Shown one piece after another: positions 1 to 6,144 of a stretch of 8,299 bases of DNA. The notes beneath the pieces are model-generated. The model searched no databases. It was not told the DNA's origin and saw only the letters and a list, made by a program, of their open reading frames with translations. Numbering within the stretch: the stretch's first letter is position 1; each line of letters opens with the position of its first letter. Both the position numbers and the translations under genes were made by a program. Origin of the DNA: JAXHTH01 sp034211115 (GTDB taxonomy: Bacteria; Planctomycetota; Phycisphaerae; Phycisphaerales; SM1A02); contig JAXHTH010000115.1 of NCBI GenBank assembly GCA_034211115.1, forward strand, positions 1 to 8,299, given 5' to 3'.

Positions 1-931
1 TGACGCGGCGCTCCTCATCCTCGCCGATGCGATCGCGCCAGCGGCGCAACAGATATTCGGAATCGTTCATGCGGCTGGCGGTGCTGGGGGTGATCGTCGC
101 GGAGGGCCGCTTCATCTGCCGCATCATCGCGTCGACGTCGGGCAGATCCAGCGTGCGGGAGATGACGCGAACGGTCTTCTCCGGCTCGAGGATCATCTGC
201 TCGTAGGTCAGCAGCAGCCAGTCTTCGTGGCCGCCGCGCTCGAAGGCGCGAATCGGCACGAGCATGCGGAGGGACCAGTCGAGGACCTGCCGCTCGAGTT
301 CGCTGCCCCCGGCGAGGATGCGCCGGCCCAGATCGACCTGGGGCCCGGTCAGGTGCGTGTCGACGAACCACCGGTGGGCGAGAAAGTCGGCGCCCTCCGC
401 CGCCCACGGCTCGCGCATGACCGACAGCGCGTTGGGAATCGGGTGGCGCAGAATGATCGCCGTATTCACCGGGAACCTCTCGTGAAACCACTCGATCATG
501 GCGCAGATGGTGTGCACCTGGAAGATGACGCGGTCGGTGCGACGGTGGAAGTAGGGCGCCCGGAACCGGAGCGTGGGGTAGATGTGCCATCGGGCCATGA
601 CGATGCGGCGGGCAAAGTCCTCGAATCGTCGCAGCTCATCGCCCTCGAAGTGTATGAAGTGCCCGAAGGCGTGGCCGGTCTCATCGCCGGACGTCTGTCC
701 CAGGTCGGGAATCCGCCCGCGCCAGCGCGAGCGGAGGGCGGTCATGAACGGTCGGCCGACGTAGCGCAGGCCGGGATGGGCCGCGACGGTGTTGAGCACC
801 CAGGTGGACCCGCTGCGCGGCATGCAGTGCAGGAGAATGTTGGGTCTGGCCCCCTGCCGATGTCGACAGAGGATCCGGAAGAGCATCTCCCGCGCCAGGA
901 GGCGCCAGGGACCGTCGAGGCGTTCACGCAT
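1..931 (-). CDS. Sulfotransferase family protein, C-terminus cut by window edge
   Basis: Predicted to transfer a sulfuryl group from PAPS to a hydroxyl or amino acceptor, probably a carbohydrate given the neighbours. The 310 visible residues are one open frame with no stop before the window edge. Residues 32-44 (strand NILLHCM followed by PRSGSTW) match the 5'-phosphosulfate-binding loop. Residues 158-170 (AIILRHPIPNALS) match the 3'-phosphate-binding motif, with Arg162 and Ser170 in the expected places. The region around 237-250 (DWLLLTYEQMILEP) is the usual conserved 'YE.m..dP' segment. The ATG at 931 is the first possible start, because an in-frame TGA lies two codons upstream; no clear Shine-Dalgarno sequence precedes it. 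Probably only a few tens of residues are missing at the C-terminus. There is no signal peptide, so it is likely cytoplasmic. The acceptor cannot be deduced. Family assignment is secure; a role in polysaccharide sulfation is inferred from context. Confidence 0.9.
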   Translation of the reverse strand, partial: MRERLDGPWRLLAREMLFRILCRHRQGARPNILLHCMPRSGSTWVLNTVAAHPGLRYVGRPFMTALRSRWRGRIPDLGQTSGDETGHAFGHFIHFEGDELRRFEDFARRIVMARWHIYPTLRFRAPYFHRRTDRVIFQVHTICAMIEWFHERFPVNTAIILRHPIPNALSVMREPWAAEGADFLAHRWFVDTHLTGPQVDLGRRILAGGSELERQVLDWSLRMLVPIRAFERGGHEDWLLLTYEQMILEPEKTVRVISRTLDLPDVDAMMRQMKRPSATITPSTASRMNDSEYLLRRWRDRIGEDEERRV

Positions 932-943
932 GGGGGTTCATCA

Positions 944-1141
944 TATCCGAGGGTGGGGGCGGGCCGGGGGGCTGGCCAGCGGGTCGGCCGCACGCTAGCA
1001 TCGCCGCATCGGCCCGAGGGGCCTCGCCCTCCAGTTCGCCCGAGAAGAGACTGCGATGATCGCGATGCTGATGAGGAGGTCGAACGTCGTGTGCGAAGCG
1101 ATGGCGGTCTCTGCTCCGCGCTCCGAACAGGGCAGGAGACG
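944..1141. promoter_or_regulatory. Divergent intergenic region between sulfotransferase and glycosyltransferase
   Basis: Roughly 200 bases separate the two divergent starts, so promoters for both genes are expected here, but I cannot point to convincing -35/-10 boxes in this GC-rich stretch. A perfect 10-base palindrome GCTGGCCAGC lies at 971-980. A 29-codon ORF (1056-1145) occupies the right part and is listed separately. Confidence 0.4.
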
Positions 1142-1145
1142 ATGA
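1056..1145 (+). CDS. Possible 29-aa upstream ORF overlapping the glycosyltransferase start
   Basis: An ATG at 1056 opens a short frame beginning MIAMLMRRSN that ends at TGA 1143-1145, inside the ATG-ATG-ATG cluster that starts the glycosyltransferase. The last codons therefore carry the AGGAG that serves as the downstream ribosome site. The purine-rich GAGAAGAGA upstream is at best a weak ribosome site. It could be a translational-coupling leader peptide or chance; I recognise no family. Chance is more likely than not, because a frame this short is expected at random in GC-rich DNA. Confidence 0.15.
   Translation: MIAMLMRRSNVVCEAMAVSAPRSEQGRRR
1134..1138 (+). promoter_or_regulatory. Shine-Dalgarno site deciding the glycosyltransferase start
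   Basis: AGGAG precedes three consecutive in-frame ATG codons at 1142, 1145 and 1148. The spacings are 3, 6 and 9 bases, so 1145 or 1148 is favoured over 1142. Confidence 0.6.
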
Positions 1146-1147
1146 TG

Positions 1148-2353
1148 ATGGCGAAGCCGCAGTCCGCCGAGGGGGGCAACGACACCATCGCCCTGGCGAT
1201 CATGCAGCCCGTGCCGCGGCCGGACCGGGCGCACCTGCACGCTCGGCTTGCCGATGAGTTGCCCGGGATCGTCCTGCACAGCCTCTTCTACCGCAGCAGT
1301 TGGGACTTCGCCTGGACGCTCCGGATGCCGCAGCGCACGCATCCGGTGAACTTCGCGGGCAAGGAGGATCCTCTCACCGACGCGCCGTGGTGGGGTCGGC
1401 CGTGGCGCGACCTGCGGAAGGCCCGCCGCATCATCGGCTACCTGCAGGAGCATCAGATCAAAGCGCTGATCCTCCACGGCTACAACCACGCCATGGCGAT
1501 CCGGCTGATTCGATACTGCAAGCGGAACGGCATCGGCGTGTTCATGCGCAGCGATTCGAACATCCGGGGCGATCGGCCGAGTTCGGCCATCGAAGCCTGG
1601 ATCAAGCGCCGGCTTCTGGGGTGGGTGGTGCGGCATTGCGACGGCGTGATGCCCATGGGCGCGCTCGGCGAGGCCTACTTTCAGAAGTACGGCGCCGACC
1701 CGCAGCGGTGTTTCCGCGTGCCGTATGAGCCGGACTACGACTATTACGGCACGGTGGATCCGGAATCGCTGGGGCGGTTCCGCGCCGAGCACGGCCTGTC
1801 GATGGAGCGGCGGTATCTGCTCTTCAGCGGGCGGTTGATCCCGGTGAAGCGGGTTGATCTGCTCATCGACGCCTTCGCCTGCATCGCCGACGCCCGGCCG
1901 CAGTGGGATCTGATGATCGCGGGCGACGGCCCGTTGCGCGGGCCATTGGAGCAGCGGGTGCCGGCACCACTGCGGGAGCGGGTGCGCTGGCTGGGCTTCT
2001 GCGACATGGAGCCGATGGTGCGGGCGTACCACGCGGCGGACGTGCTGGTGCTGCCCAGCGATTACGAGCCGTGGGGGGTGGTGATCAACGAGGCGATGGC
2101 GGCGGGGCTGGCGGTGGTGGCCAGCGACGTGGTGGGGGCCGCCTACGACATGGTCAGCGATCGCCGCAACGGCCGCCTCTTCGCCGCGGGGGATACGACC
2201 GAGCTCGCCGAGGCCCTGCGGGAGGTCACCGATCCGGATCGGCACAAGGCGTATCGCCGGGCTGTGCCGGACGTGCTCGCGGAGTGGCGGAAGCGCGCCG
2301 ATCCCGTGGCCGGCGTCCGCGCGGCGCTCGAGGCCGTCGGGTTGTCGCTTTGA
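1148..2353 (+). CDS. Family 4 glycosyltransferase (GT-B fold)
   Basis: A retaining nucleotide-sugar-dependent glycosyltransferase, probably adding one sugar to a lipid-linked or growing glycan at the cytoplasmic face of the membrane. The product is 401 aa from the ATG at 1148, a normal GT4 length. The N-terminal half (strand TIALAIM at 13-19 through about 200) is the acceptor-side Rossmann domain. The C-terminal donor domain carries SGRLIPVKRVDLLIDAF (227-243, with the phosphate-contacting K234/R235 region), AGDGP (258-262) and the E-x7-E motif with E307 and E315 in YEPWGVVINEAMAAG. There is no membrane segment. The frame stays open far upstream (to about 227), but that stretch lies antisense to the sulfotransferase and is not coding. 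The gene stands alone on this strand, divergent from the sulfotransferase and convergent with the membrane protein. Sugar and linkage specificity cannot be read from sequence. Confidence 0.93.
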   Translation: MAKPQSAEGGNDTIALAIMQPVPRPDRAHLHARLADELPGIVLHSLFYRSSWDFAWTLRMPQRTHPVNFAGKEDPLTDAPWWGRPWRDLRKARRIIGYLQEHQIKALILHGYNHAMAIRLIRYCKRNGIGVFMRSDSNIRGDRPSSAIEAWIKRRLLGWVVRHCDGVMPMGALGEAYFQKYGADPQRCFRVPYEPDYDYYGTVDPESLGRFRAEHGLSMERRYLLFSGRLIPVKRVDLLIDAFACIADARPQWDLMIAGDGPLRGPLEQRVPAPLRERVRWLGFCDMEPMVRAYHAADVLVLPSDYEPWGVVINEAMAAGLAVVASDVVGAAYDMVSDRRNGRLFAAGDTTELAEALREVTDPDRHKAYRRAVPDVLAEWRKRADPVAGVRAALEAVGLSL

Positions 2354-2389
2354 ACGGACCGAAGCGGCTCGGAACCCCGCGCGGCTGGG

Positions 2390-3760
2390 TCAGGAGGCGC
2401 CCTGCGGATACCCGCCGACGGGGGCGGAGGCGTCTCCATCCTCCTCATAGCCGTATCCCTCGGCGGAGTCGTCCCACATCTGCTCGTCGTAATCGGTGAG
2501 CAGTTCGTCGGTGGTCACGGGTGATTCGAGGCCCAGGATGATGGGCATGCGCTCCAGCAGGACAATGGCGAAGGGGAGCAGCAGCGAGGCGAGACTGCTG
2601 CCGATGAGCACGTTCGACTCGACGAAGCCGTGGGCCAGCGCGCCGCCGAACAGCCCGCCGGCGAGGAAGAGGGGGGGACGAAGCTCCTTGTCCCCTCCCA
2701 GCGAGCGCAGAGACCGGAGCGCGTAGAACGAGGTCGTGATGAGGGCAAGGAGCAGGAGGGTCAGACCGAAGGCTCCCGTGTCGACTGTGGTCTGGATCCA
2801 CAGACTGTGCCAGTTTCGGCTCTCCGCGACCCCGGTCTGGCTGCCGCCGGAGGCCACCCAGCCACTGCCGAAGAGCGGGGATTCCTTCACGTGCGCGATT
2901 CCGTCGAACCAGAGCGTGTCCCGGCCCGTCAGCTTCAGCTCCGTCATCCGTTCGGTGGCCTCGGTCTGGATCTTCCCCTGGAGGAACCACCCGGTGCCGA
3001 GGAGGGCGACGGCAAGCACGATCAGCCCCAGAGGCCTTCGAACCATCGGGATGAGCACGGTGAAACAGCCGACGATGGCATAACCGGCCGCACCTCGGCT
3101 GCCCGTGTAGAGAATCACCATGGCCAGGATCGTGGCGGTGAAGTAGGCGACGACGCGCCAGATCCGCGATCGGCCATAGAGGGCCGAGTAGGCGCAGAGG
3201 ATCGCCATGCCGGCAGAGAACCCCCCGGCCTGATTGGCGTTGGTGCCGAGCAGTTCCAGCCGACCACTGGCGGCCCCGCCGCCGACGTGGACCACGAAGA
3301 GGCAGGCGAAAACGACCCCCGGCAGCATGAGGAGCCGGACACTGGCGTCCAGATCCCGCCGGTCGCGGATCGAGTACCCAAGGAACAGGCCCAGCACCAT
3401 GGGCATCGCGTAGATCGTCTTCCGCCCCAGCGCATCGACAGGTATGTCGCTCCACATCGCGGAAAGCACGTAGAGGATGACGAAGAGAAAGTACATCAGG
3501 CCCGCGGCTCGTACCTCGGGCAGGTGGACGGCTCGGAGGCCCAGGAGCAGGGCGACGACCGCGCAGTAGATTCGAGCCAGCCGGATGGCCGTCACGTCGC
3601 CGCGGGTTGTGGAGAAGCCGAGGAACGCCAGCATGATGAAGGTGGCGGCGAGGACGGCCACGATGTTCATGTAGCGTCCGAGGACGAACAGAACCGCATG
3701 ACCGGTGAGGATCGACAGGAGAAGCACGACCCAGGTTCCCGTCGTCATATCCCCAAACAT
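2390..3760 (-). CDS. O-antigen ligase / Wzy-type polymerase-like membrane protein
   Basis: A polytopic inner-membrane protein of the O-antigen ligase/polymerase superfamily (Wzy_C-type domain), expected to polymerise repeat units or transfer finished glycan to an acceptor on the periplasmic side. The 456 residues show about 12-13 hydrophobic segments (for example 10-28, 31-49, 63-79, 86-102, 117-130, 143-158, 202-218, 224-239, 243-260, 329-347, 363-381 and 386-404). TGSRGA at 219-224 and the hydrophilic loop 261-326, with GRDTLWFDGI (279-288), PLFGSGW (295-301) and NWHSLW (316-321), are the family hallmarks; the Arg and His there are the usual functional residues. The start at 3760 is backed by AAGGAG eight bases upstream. 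The last 45 residues are an unusual acidic, tyrosine-containing tail predicted cytoplasmic or disordered. It is the last gene of the leftward block and converges on the GT4 gene. Ligase versus polymerase cannot be settled by sequence alone. Confidence 0.9.
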   Translation of the reverse strand: MFGDMTTGTWVVLLLSILTGHAVLFVLGRYMNIVAVLAATFIMLAFLGFSTTRGDVTAIRLARIYCAVVALLLGLRAVHLPEVRAAGLMYFLFVILYVLSAMWSDIPVDALGRKTIYAMPMVLGLFLGYSIRDRRDLDASVRLLMLPGVVFACLFVVHVGGGAASGRLELLGTNANQAGGFSAGMAILCAYSALYGRSRIWRVVAYFTATILAMVILYTGSRGAAGYAIVGCFTVLIPMVRRPLGLIVLAVALLGTGWFLQGKIQTEATERMTELKLTGRDTLWFDGIAHVKESPLFGSGWVASGGSQTGVAESRNWHSLWIQTTVDTGAFGLTLLLLALITTSFYALRSLRSLGGDKELRPPLFLAGGLFGGALAHGFVESNVLIGSSLASLLLPFAIVLLERMPIILGLESPVTTDELLTDYDEQMWDDSAEGYGYEEDGDASAPVGGYPQGAS

Positions 3761-3768
3761 GGACCGGA

Positions 3769-3774
3769 CTCCTT
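3769..3774 (-). promoter_or_regulatory. Strong Shine-Dalgarno site of the ligase/polymerase gene
   Basis: On the minus strand this reads AAGGAG, eight bases before the ATG at 3760. It decides that start over the ATG four codons further in. Confidence 0.75.
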
Positions 3775-3775
3775 C

Positions 3776-4030
3776 ACATCCGCCGCGGTCGGGCGCGTCC
3801 GAGAACGTCTCATTCAGCCCTGCGAGCTTCTTTCGGTTCGTCGGCCCGCAGGGTTCGATCCGATTCTCCGCCTGGCGCGTTTGCTCCCCGCACGCCAGAG
3901 CCGCACGGCCCCCTCGGACCGGTGAACCTTCCCAATATCGGCCGCCGGCGGCATCCGGGCCAGCGTTTCCTACCGAGGCGCGTCGGCGGAAGGAGCGTCC
4001 CGGCCCCCCGCCTCAGCCCCTCGCGGGCCG
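3776..4030 (-). promoter_or_regulatory. Structured 270-base gap upstream of the ligase/polymerase gene
   Basis: No gene is seen here. Read on either strand it contains CCCTGCG (3818-3824) pairing with CGCAGGG (3847-3853) across a 22-base loop, CTGGCG (3872-3877) pairing with CGCCAG (3893-3898), and a perfect 12-base palindrome GCCGCCGGCGGC at 3941-3952. It may hold a promoter or a processing or attenuation structure for the membrane-protein gene. No T-tract follows any stem, so a classical terminator is not supported. GC-rich DNA makes short inverted repeats common. Confidence 0.35.
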
Positions 4031-4609
4031 TCAGTCGGCGGGCAGTGGCTGGCAATACCGGCCCCGTTCCGGCGGCCGCCGGAGCATCTGCTCGTGCCGC
4101 GCCCGGTCGGCCGGATCGGGGAACCGCTCGCCGATCTTGCGACCCGGCACGCCGCCGTGGATCTCGTAGGGCGGCACGTCCCTGGTGATGACGGCGCCGG
4201 CGGCGACGACCGCCCCGCGGCCGATCCGCACCCCGGCCATGAGGATCGCCCCGAACCCGACCCACGAGTCGGCCTCGAGCACCGTCCTCTGATAGGGGGG
4301 GCGGCCGGCGAAGATGATCGGCGTGCCCGCCTTGTCCATCACATGATCGGCCCCGGCCACGGCCACCCGCGGGCCCAGCATGACGTACGGCCCCAGCTCG
4401 ACCCCCGGGCCGATGTAGCACTGTTCGTTGATGAAGCTGTACTCGTGCGCGATGAGGTCCCGGCTCACGACGCTGTGGCCGTTCATGAGAAACGTCCGGT
4501 GGACACGGCGCAGCCCGTAACGCCGACGCTTGTACATCATGCGCGCCCGGATGCGAGCCACGTAGAGCCATTCCACGGATCGGAGTCTTCGAAGCAGGCG
4601 GCGAAACAT
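4031..4609 (-). CDS. Hexapeptide-repeat (left-handed beta-helix) O-acyltransferase
   Basis: Probably transfers an acetyl or other acyl group from acyl-CoA to a sugar hydroxyl, a common decoration step in polysaccharide loci. The product is 192 aa from the ATG at 4609. A basic N-terminus (1-40, rich in Arg) leads into hexad repeats from about 55 to 145 (for example CYIGPGVELGPYVMLGP and later SWVGFGAILMAGVRIGRGAVV). The insertion ADHVMD (87-92) places His89 as the likely catalytic base, as in the xenobiotic/WbbJ-like acetyltransferases. The end shows the familiar VPPYEIHGGVPGRKIGERF closing segment at 145-163. It sits directly after the second glycosyltransferase, whose TGA overlaps an alternative ATG at 4615 (ATGA). 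The GGAGG at 4616-4620 abuts that codon but is six bases from 4609, so 4609 is preferred. The acyl donor and target are unknown; a succinyl or serine O-acetyltransferase is less likely from motif layout. Confidence 0.9.
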   Translation of the reverse strand: MFRRLLRRLRSVEWLYVARIRARMMYKRRRYGLRRVHRTFLMNGHSVVSRDLIAHEYSFINEQCYIGPGVELGPYVMLGPRVAVAGADHVMDKAGTPIIFAGRPPYQRTVLEADSWVGFGAILMAGVRIGRGAVVAAGAVITRDVPPYEIHGGVPGRKIGERFPDPADRARHEQMLRRPPERGRYCQPLPAD

Positions 4610-4611
4610 GG

Positions 4612-5853
4612 TCATCCTCCGGGGGGTTCCCCGCGCCGGGTCGAACGCGCAACGCCGCGTTCCCGGATCCAGAACAGATCATCGGCCGGCCTGCCGTCCA
4701 GCGCCCGTTCGATCGCTCTTCGCTGGAAGTGCGGATTGTAGAAGCGATCGATGACGGCCTGGCAGGCGGACCGCACCGATTCGTCCGGATGGCGCGAGGC
4801 GGTCCAGCGCCGGATCACCTCGGCAAGATCGGCCACGTCGTCGCGCCGGAAGAGGTCGCCGCTGCGCCCGGGTATGACCGCCTCCCATTCGGGCATCTGC
4901 TGATAGACGTCGCCGTGCGTGATCACGGGTGTCCCGAAGACCAGACTGTGCATTGCCGTCAGCCCCACCTTCCCCGGCGCCACCGACACGTTGGCCGACA
5001 TCACGAGTTCCGCGATGATCTGTTCATCGTAACAGGCGCCGAAGAAGTGGACGGACAGGCCTTCCCGGCGGGCCCGCTCCTCCAGTCGGGGTCGTTCCGG
5101 CCCGTCGCCGACCAGGAGCAGATCAAGTTCATGACCGTCGTCCGAGAGCCGGCGCATCGCCTCGAGCAGCAGATCCAGCCGTCGCACCGCCGTCAGGCGC
5201 GTGGTGCAGATCACCATCGGGCGCGAGGAGCCGGGAAACAGCGCCTCGCGTCGGCGCCGGATGTCCTCGGCGGAGATCGACTGCCGCACGGCTTTCTGCC
5301 GATCGTAGTCGAGGCTGTTGTAGACGACATGGAGCCGCTCCGGCGCGAAGCCTTCCTCGAGGCCGATCATCTTCGCCAGATGACCGTACAGAAGCAGGCC
5401 GTGCCCCAGACGATAGAAGGTCCGCCGCACCAGACGGACCAGTCCGCGGTCGCGCCGCGTCCATCCGTGGGTCCAGAACAACACCCGCTTTCCCGTCAGC
5501 CGCGCCAGGAGGCTCGAGAGCCAGGTGCAGGGCCAGAACGCGTTGCCCAGGTAGACGATCCCGTGCAGGTCGCGGCGCAGCGCCAGCCGCAGCAATCCCC
5601 GCTGAAGCCCCAGCGGATAGCGCAGCGCGCGGAAGGGAGCATAGACGAATCGCTCATCCGGACAGTCCGCCCAGGCCTTGATGTCCTCCCCCGTCGGGTC
5701 CTTTCGATCGCCAACCGCGATGAACTCGTACCGGTCGCTGGCGAGCAACTCCCGCATGATCGGCTCGCGGTAATGCGGGAAGAAGTGATAGACGACGGCA
5801 ACACGAGGTTTGGACGGGGACGGGCGCGTCATTGGAGGCTCTACGGGCGGCAT
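4612..5853 (-). CDS. Family 4-like glycosyltransferase with a variant E-x7-E motif
   Basis: A GT-B glycosyltransferase of 413 aa expected to act at the cytoplasmic face in glycan assembly. The N-terminus begins the first Rossmann strand at RVAVVYHFFPHYREPIM (17-33), typical of polysaccharide-cluster GT4 proteins. The donor domain shows ICTTRLTAVRRLDLLLEAM (215-233) and LLVGDGPERPRLEE (246-259). Where the canonical E-x7-E motif should lie, the sequence is PGKVGLTAMHSLVFGTPVI (293-311), with Gly294 and His302 at the two Glu positions. QMPEWEAVIPG (319-329) follows. I believe this variant occurs in a known subfamily, so it need not be inactive. No clear ribosome site precedes ATG 5853; ATG 5832 (residue 8) is an alternative. 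It heads the leftward block and overlaps or abuts the acyltransferase gene. Confidence 0.9.
   Translation of the reverse strand: MPPVEPPMTRPSPSKPRVAVVYHFFPHYREPIMRELLASDRYEFIAVGDRKDPTGEDIKAWADCPDERFVYAPFRALRYPLGLQRGLLRLALRRDLHGIVYLGNAFWPCTWLSSLLARLTGKRVLFWTHGWTRRDRGLVRLVRRTFYRLGHGLLLYGHLAKMIGLEEGFAPERLHVVYNSLDYDRQKAVRQSISAEDIRRRREALFPGSSRPMVICTTRLTAVRRLDLLLEAMRRLSDDGHELDLLLVGDGPERPRLEERARREGLSVHFFGACYDEQIIAELVMSANVSVAPGKVGLTAMHSLVFGTPVITHGDVYQQMPEWEAVIPGRSGDLFRRDDVADLAEVIRRWTASRHPDESVRSACQAVIDRFYNPHFQRRAIERALDGRPADDLFWIRERGVARSTRRGEPPGG
4616..4620 (-). promoter_or_regulatory. Shine-Dalgarno site embedded in the end of the glycosyltransferase gene
   Basis: On the minus strand GGAGG is immediately followed by ATGACCATG. 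Zero spacing to the first ATG and six bases to the second argue for initiation at 4609. The site lies within the last codons of the upstream gene, which suggests translational coupling. Confidence 0.55.
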
Positions 5854-5992
5854 GGTAAACCGGTTCGGGCTCGGGGCAGGCGGGCACGCGGCTGGGCGAG
5901 TCCGATCATCTCCCTCTCAATCGCCCAGTCATCGATATTGCTTGAGGCGCTGAACGCTGCCGTGGGCCCGATCCGGAGGGCCGGCGGCGGCG

Positions 5993-6015
5993 CCCGACCG
6001 CGGCGACGGGTCGGG
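5993..6015 (+). other. Inverted repeat in sat upstream region (stem 7, loop 9)
   Basis: CCCGACC (5993-5999) is the exact reverse complement of GGTCGGG (6009-6015), separated by nine bases. It lacks a following T-run, so it is more likely an operator or leader hairpin than a terminator, if functional at all. Confidence 0.45.
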
Positions 6016-6023
6016 ACCGGACA

Positions 6024-6038
6024 TTCGGGAAGCCCGAA
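6024..6038 (+). other. Inverted repeat in sat upstream region (stem 6, loop 3)
   Basis: TTCGGG and CCCGAA form a perfect six-base stem around AAG, nine bases after the previous hairpin. Function is unknown. Confidence 0.4.
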
Positions 6039-6085
6039 ACAACAGGATCGCCGCATACAGATTGCCGAAGGTGTCTCCGGGCACT

Positions 6086-6098
6086 AGGATCGGATCCT
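6086..6098 (+). other. 13-base dyad about 47 bases before sat
   Basis: AGGATC-G-GATCCT is a perfect dyad around a single central base, followed by TTT. It could be a repressor or activator site, or chance. Confidence 0.35.
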
Positions 6099-6124
6099 TT
6101 CCCCTACACACCCCGGCCCGCACC

Positions 6125-6135
6125 GGAGGGAGGAG
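6125..6135 (+). promoter_or_regulatory. Extended Shine-Dalgarno site of sat
   Basis: GGAGGGAGGAG ends nine bases before the ATG at 6145 and offers two overlapping anti-16S matches. It supports that start and suggests strong translation, in contrast to cysC, which has no such site. Confidence 0.7.
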
Positions 6136-6144
6136 TCTGCCCGG

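Larger units (their letters stand above)
5854..6144. promoter_or_regulatory. Divergent intergenic region between glycosyltransferase and sat
   Basis: No convincing gene lies in these 291 bases. It must supply promoters for the leftward block and for sat, but no clear sigma-factor boxes can be assigned. Three inverted repeats cluster on the sat side and are listed separately. The most AT-rich patch is around 5928-5944 (CATCGATATTG area) and is the most likely place for a -10 element on either strand; this is only a compositional hint. Confidence 0.4.

Noticed and set aside
227..1141. N-terminal extension of the first glycosyltransferase (open frame back to 227)
   Set aside because: It is antisense to the clearly coding sulfotransferase, has no protein-like domain, and the ribosome site plus the first Rossmann strand place the start at 1145/1148.
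2354..2389. Bidirectional terminator between the convergent glycosyltransferase and ligase genes
   Set aside because: Only a four-base stem (CCGA/TCGG) is visible in the 36-base gap and there is no T-tract.
2630..3925. 431-codon open frame on the plus strand opposite the ligase/polymerase
   Set aside because: Charged low-complexity shadow translation; the minus strand encodes a clear membrane protein with family motifs and a strong ribosome site.
932..4030. JUMPstart/ops-like element (GGCGGTAG) for RfaH-type antitermination in the intergenic regions
   Set aside because: I found no such motif in the intergenic regions on either strand.
3810..4682. 290-codon minus-strand frame overlapping the acyltransferase
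   Set aside because: Arg/Gly/Pro-rich out-of-frame translation of the acyltransferase region, without motifs.
5841..6056. 71-codon minus-strand frame reaching into the start of the second glycosyltransferase, including a 22-codon ATG-initiated tail with an upstream GAGGGAG
   Set aside because: No recognisable domain; the purine run directly touches the ATG so spacing is wrong, and most of the frame is biased, proline- and arginine-rich sequence. A leader peptide cannot be excluded but is unsupported.
4729..6087. 452-codon open frame on the plus strand opposite the second glycosyltransferase
   Set aside because: Shadow frame; no domain is visible and it overlaps a well-supported gene and an intergenic region.
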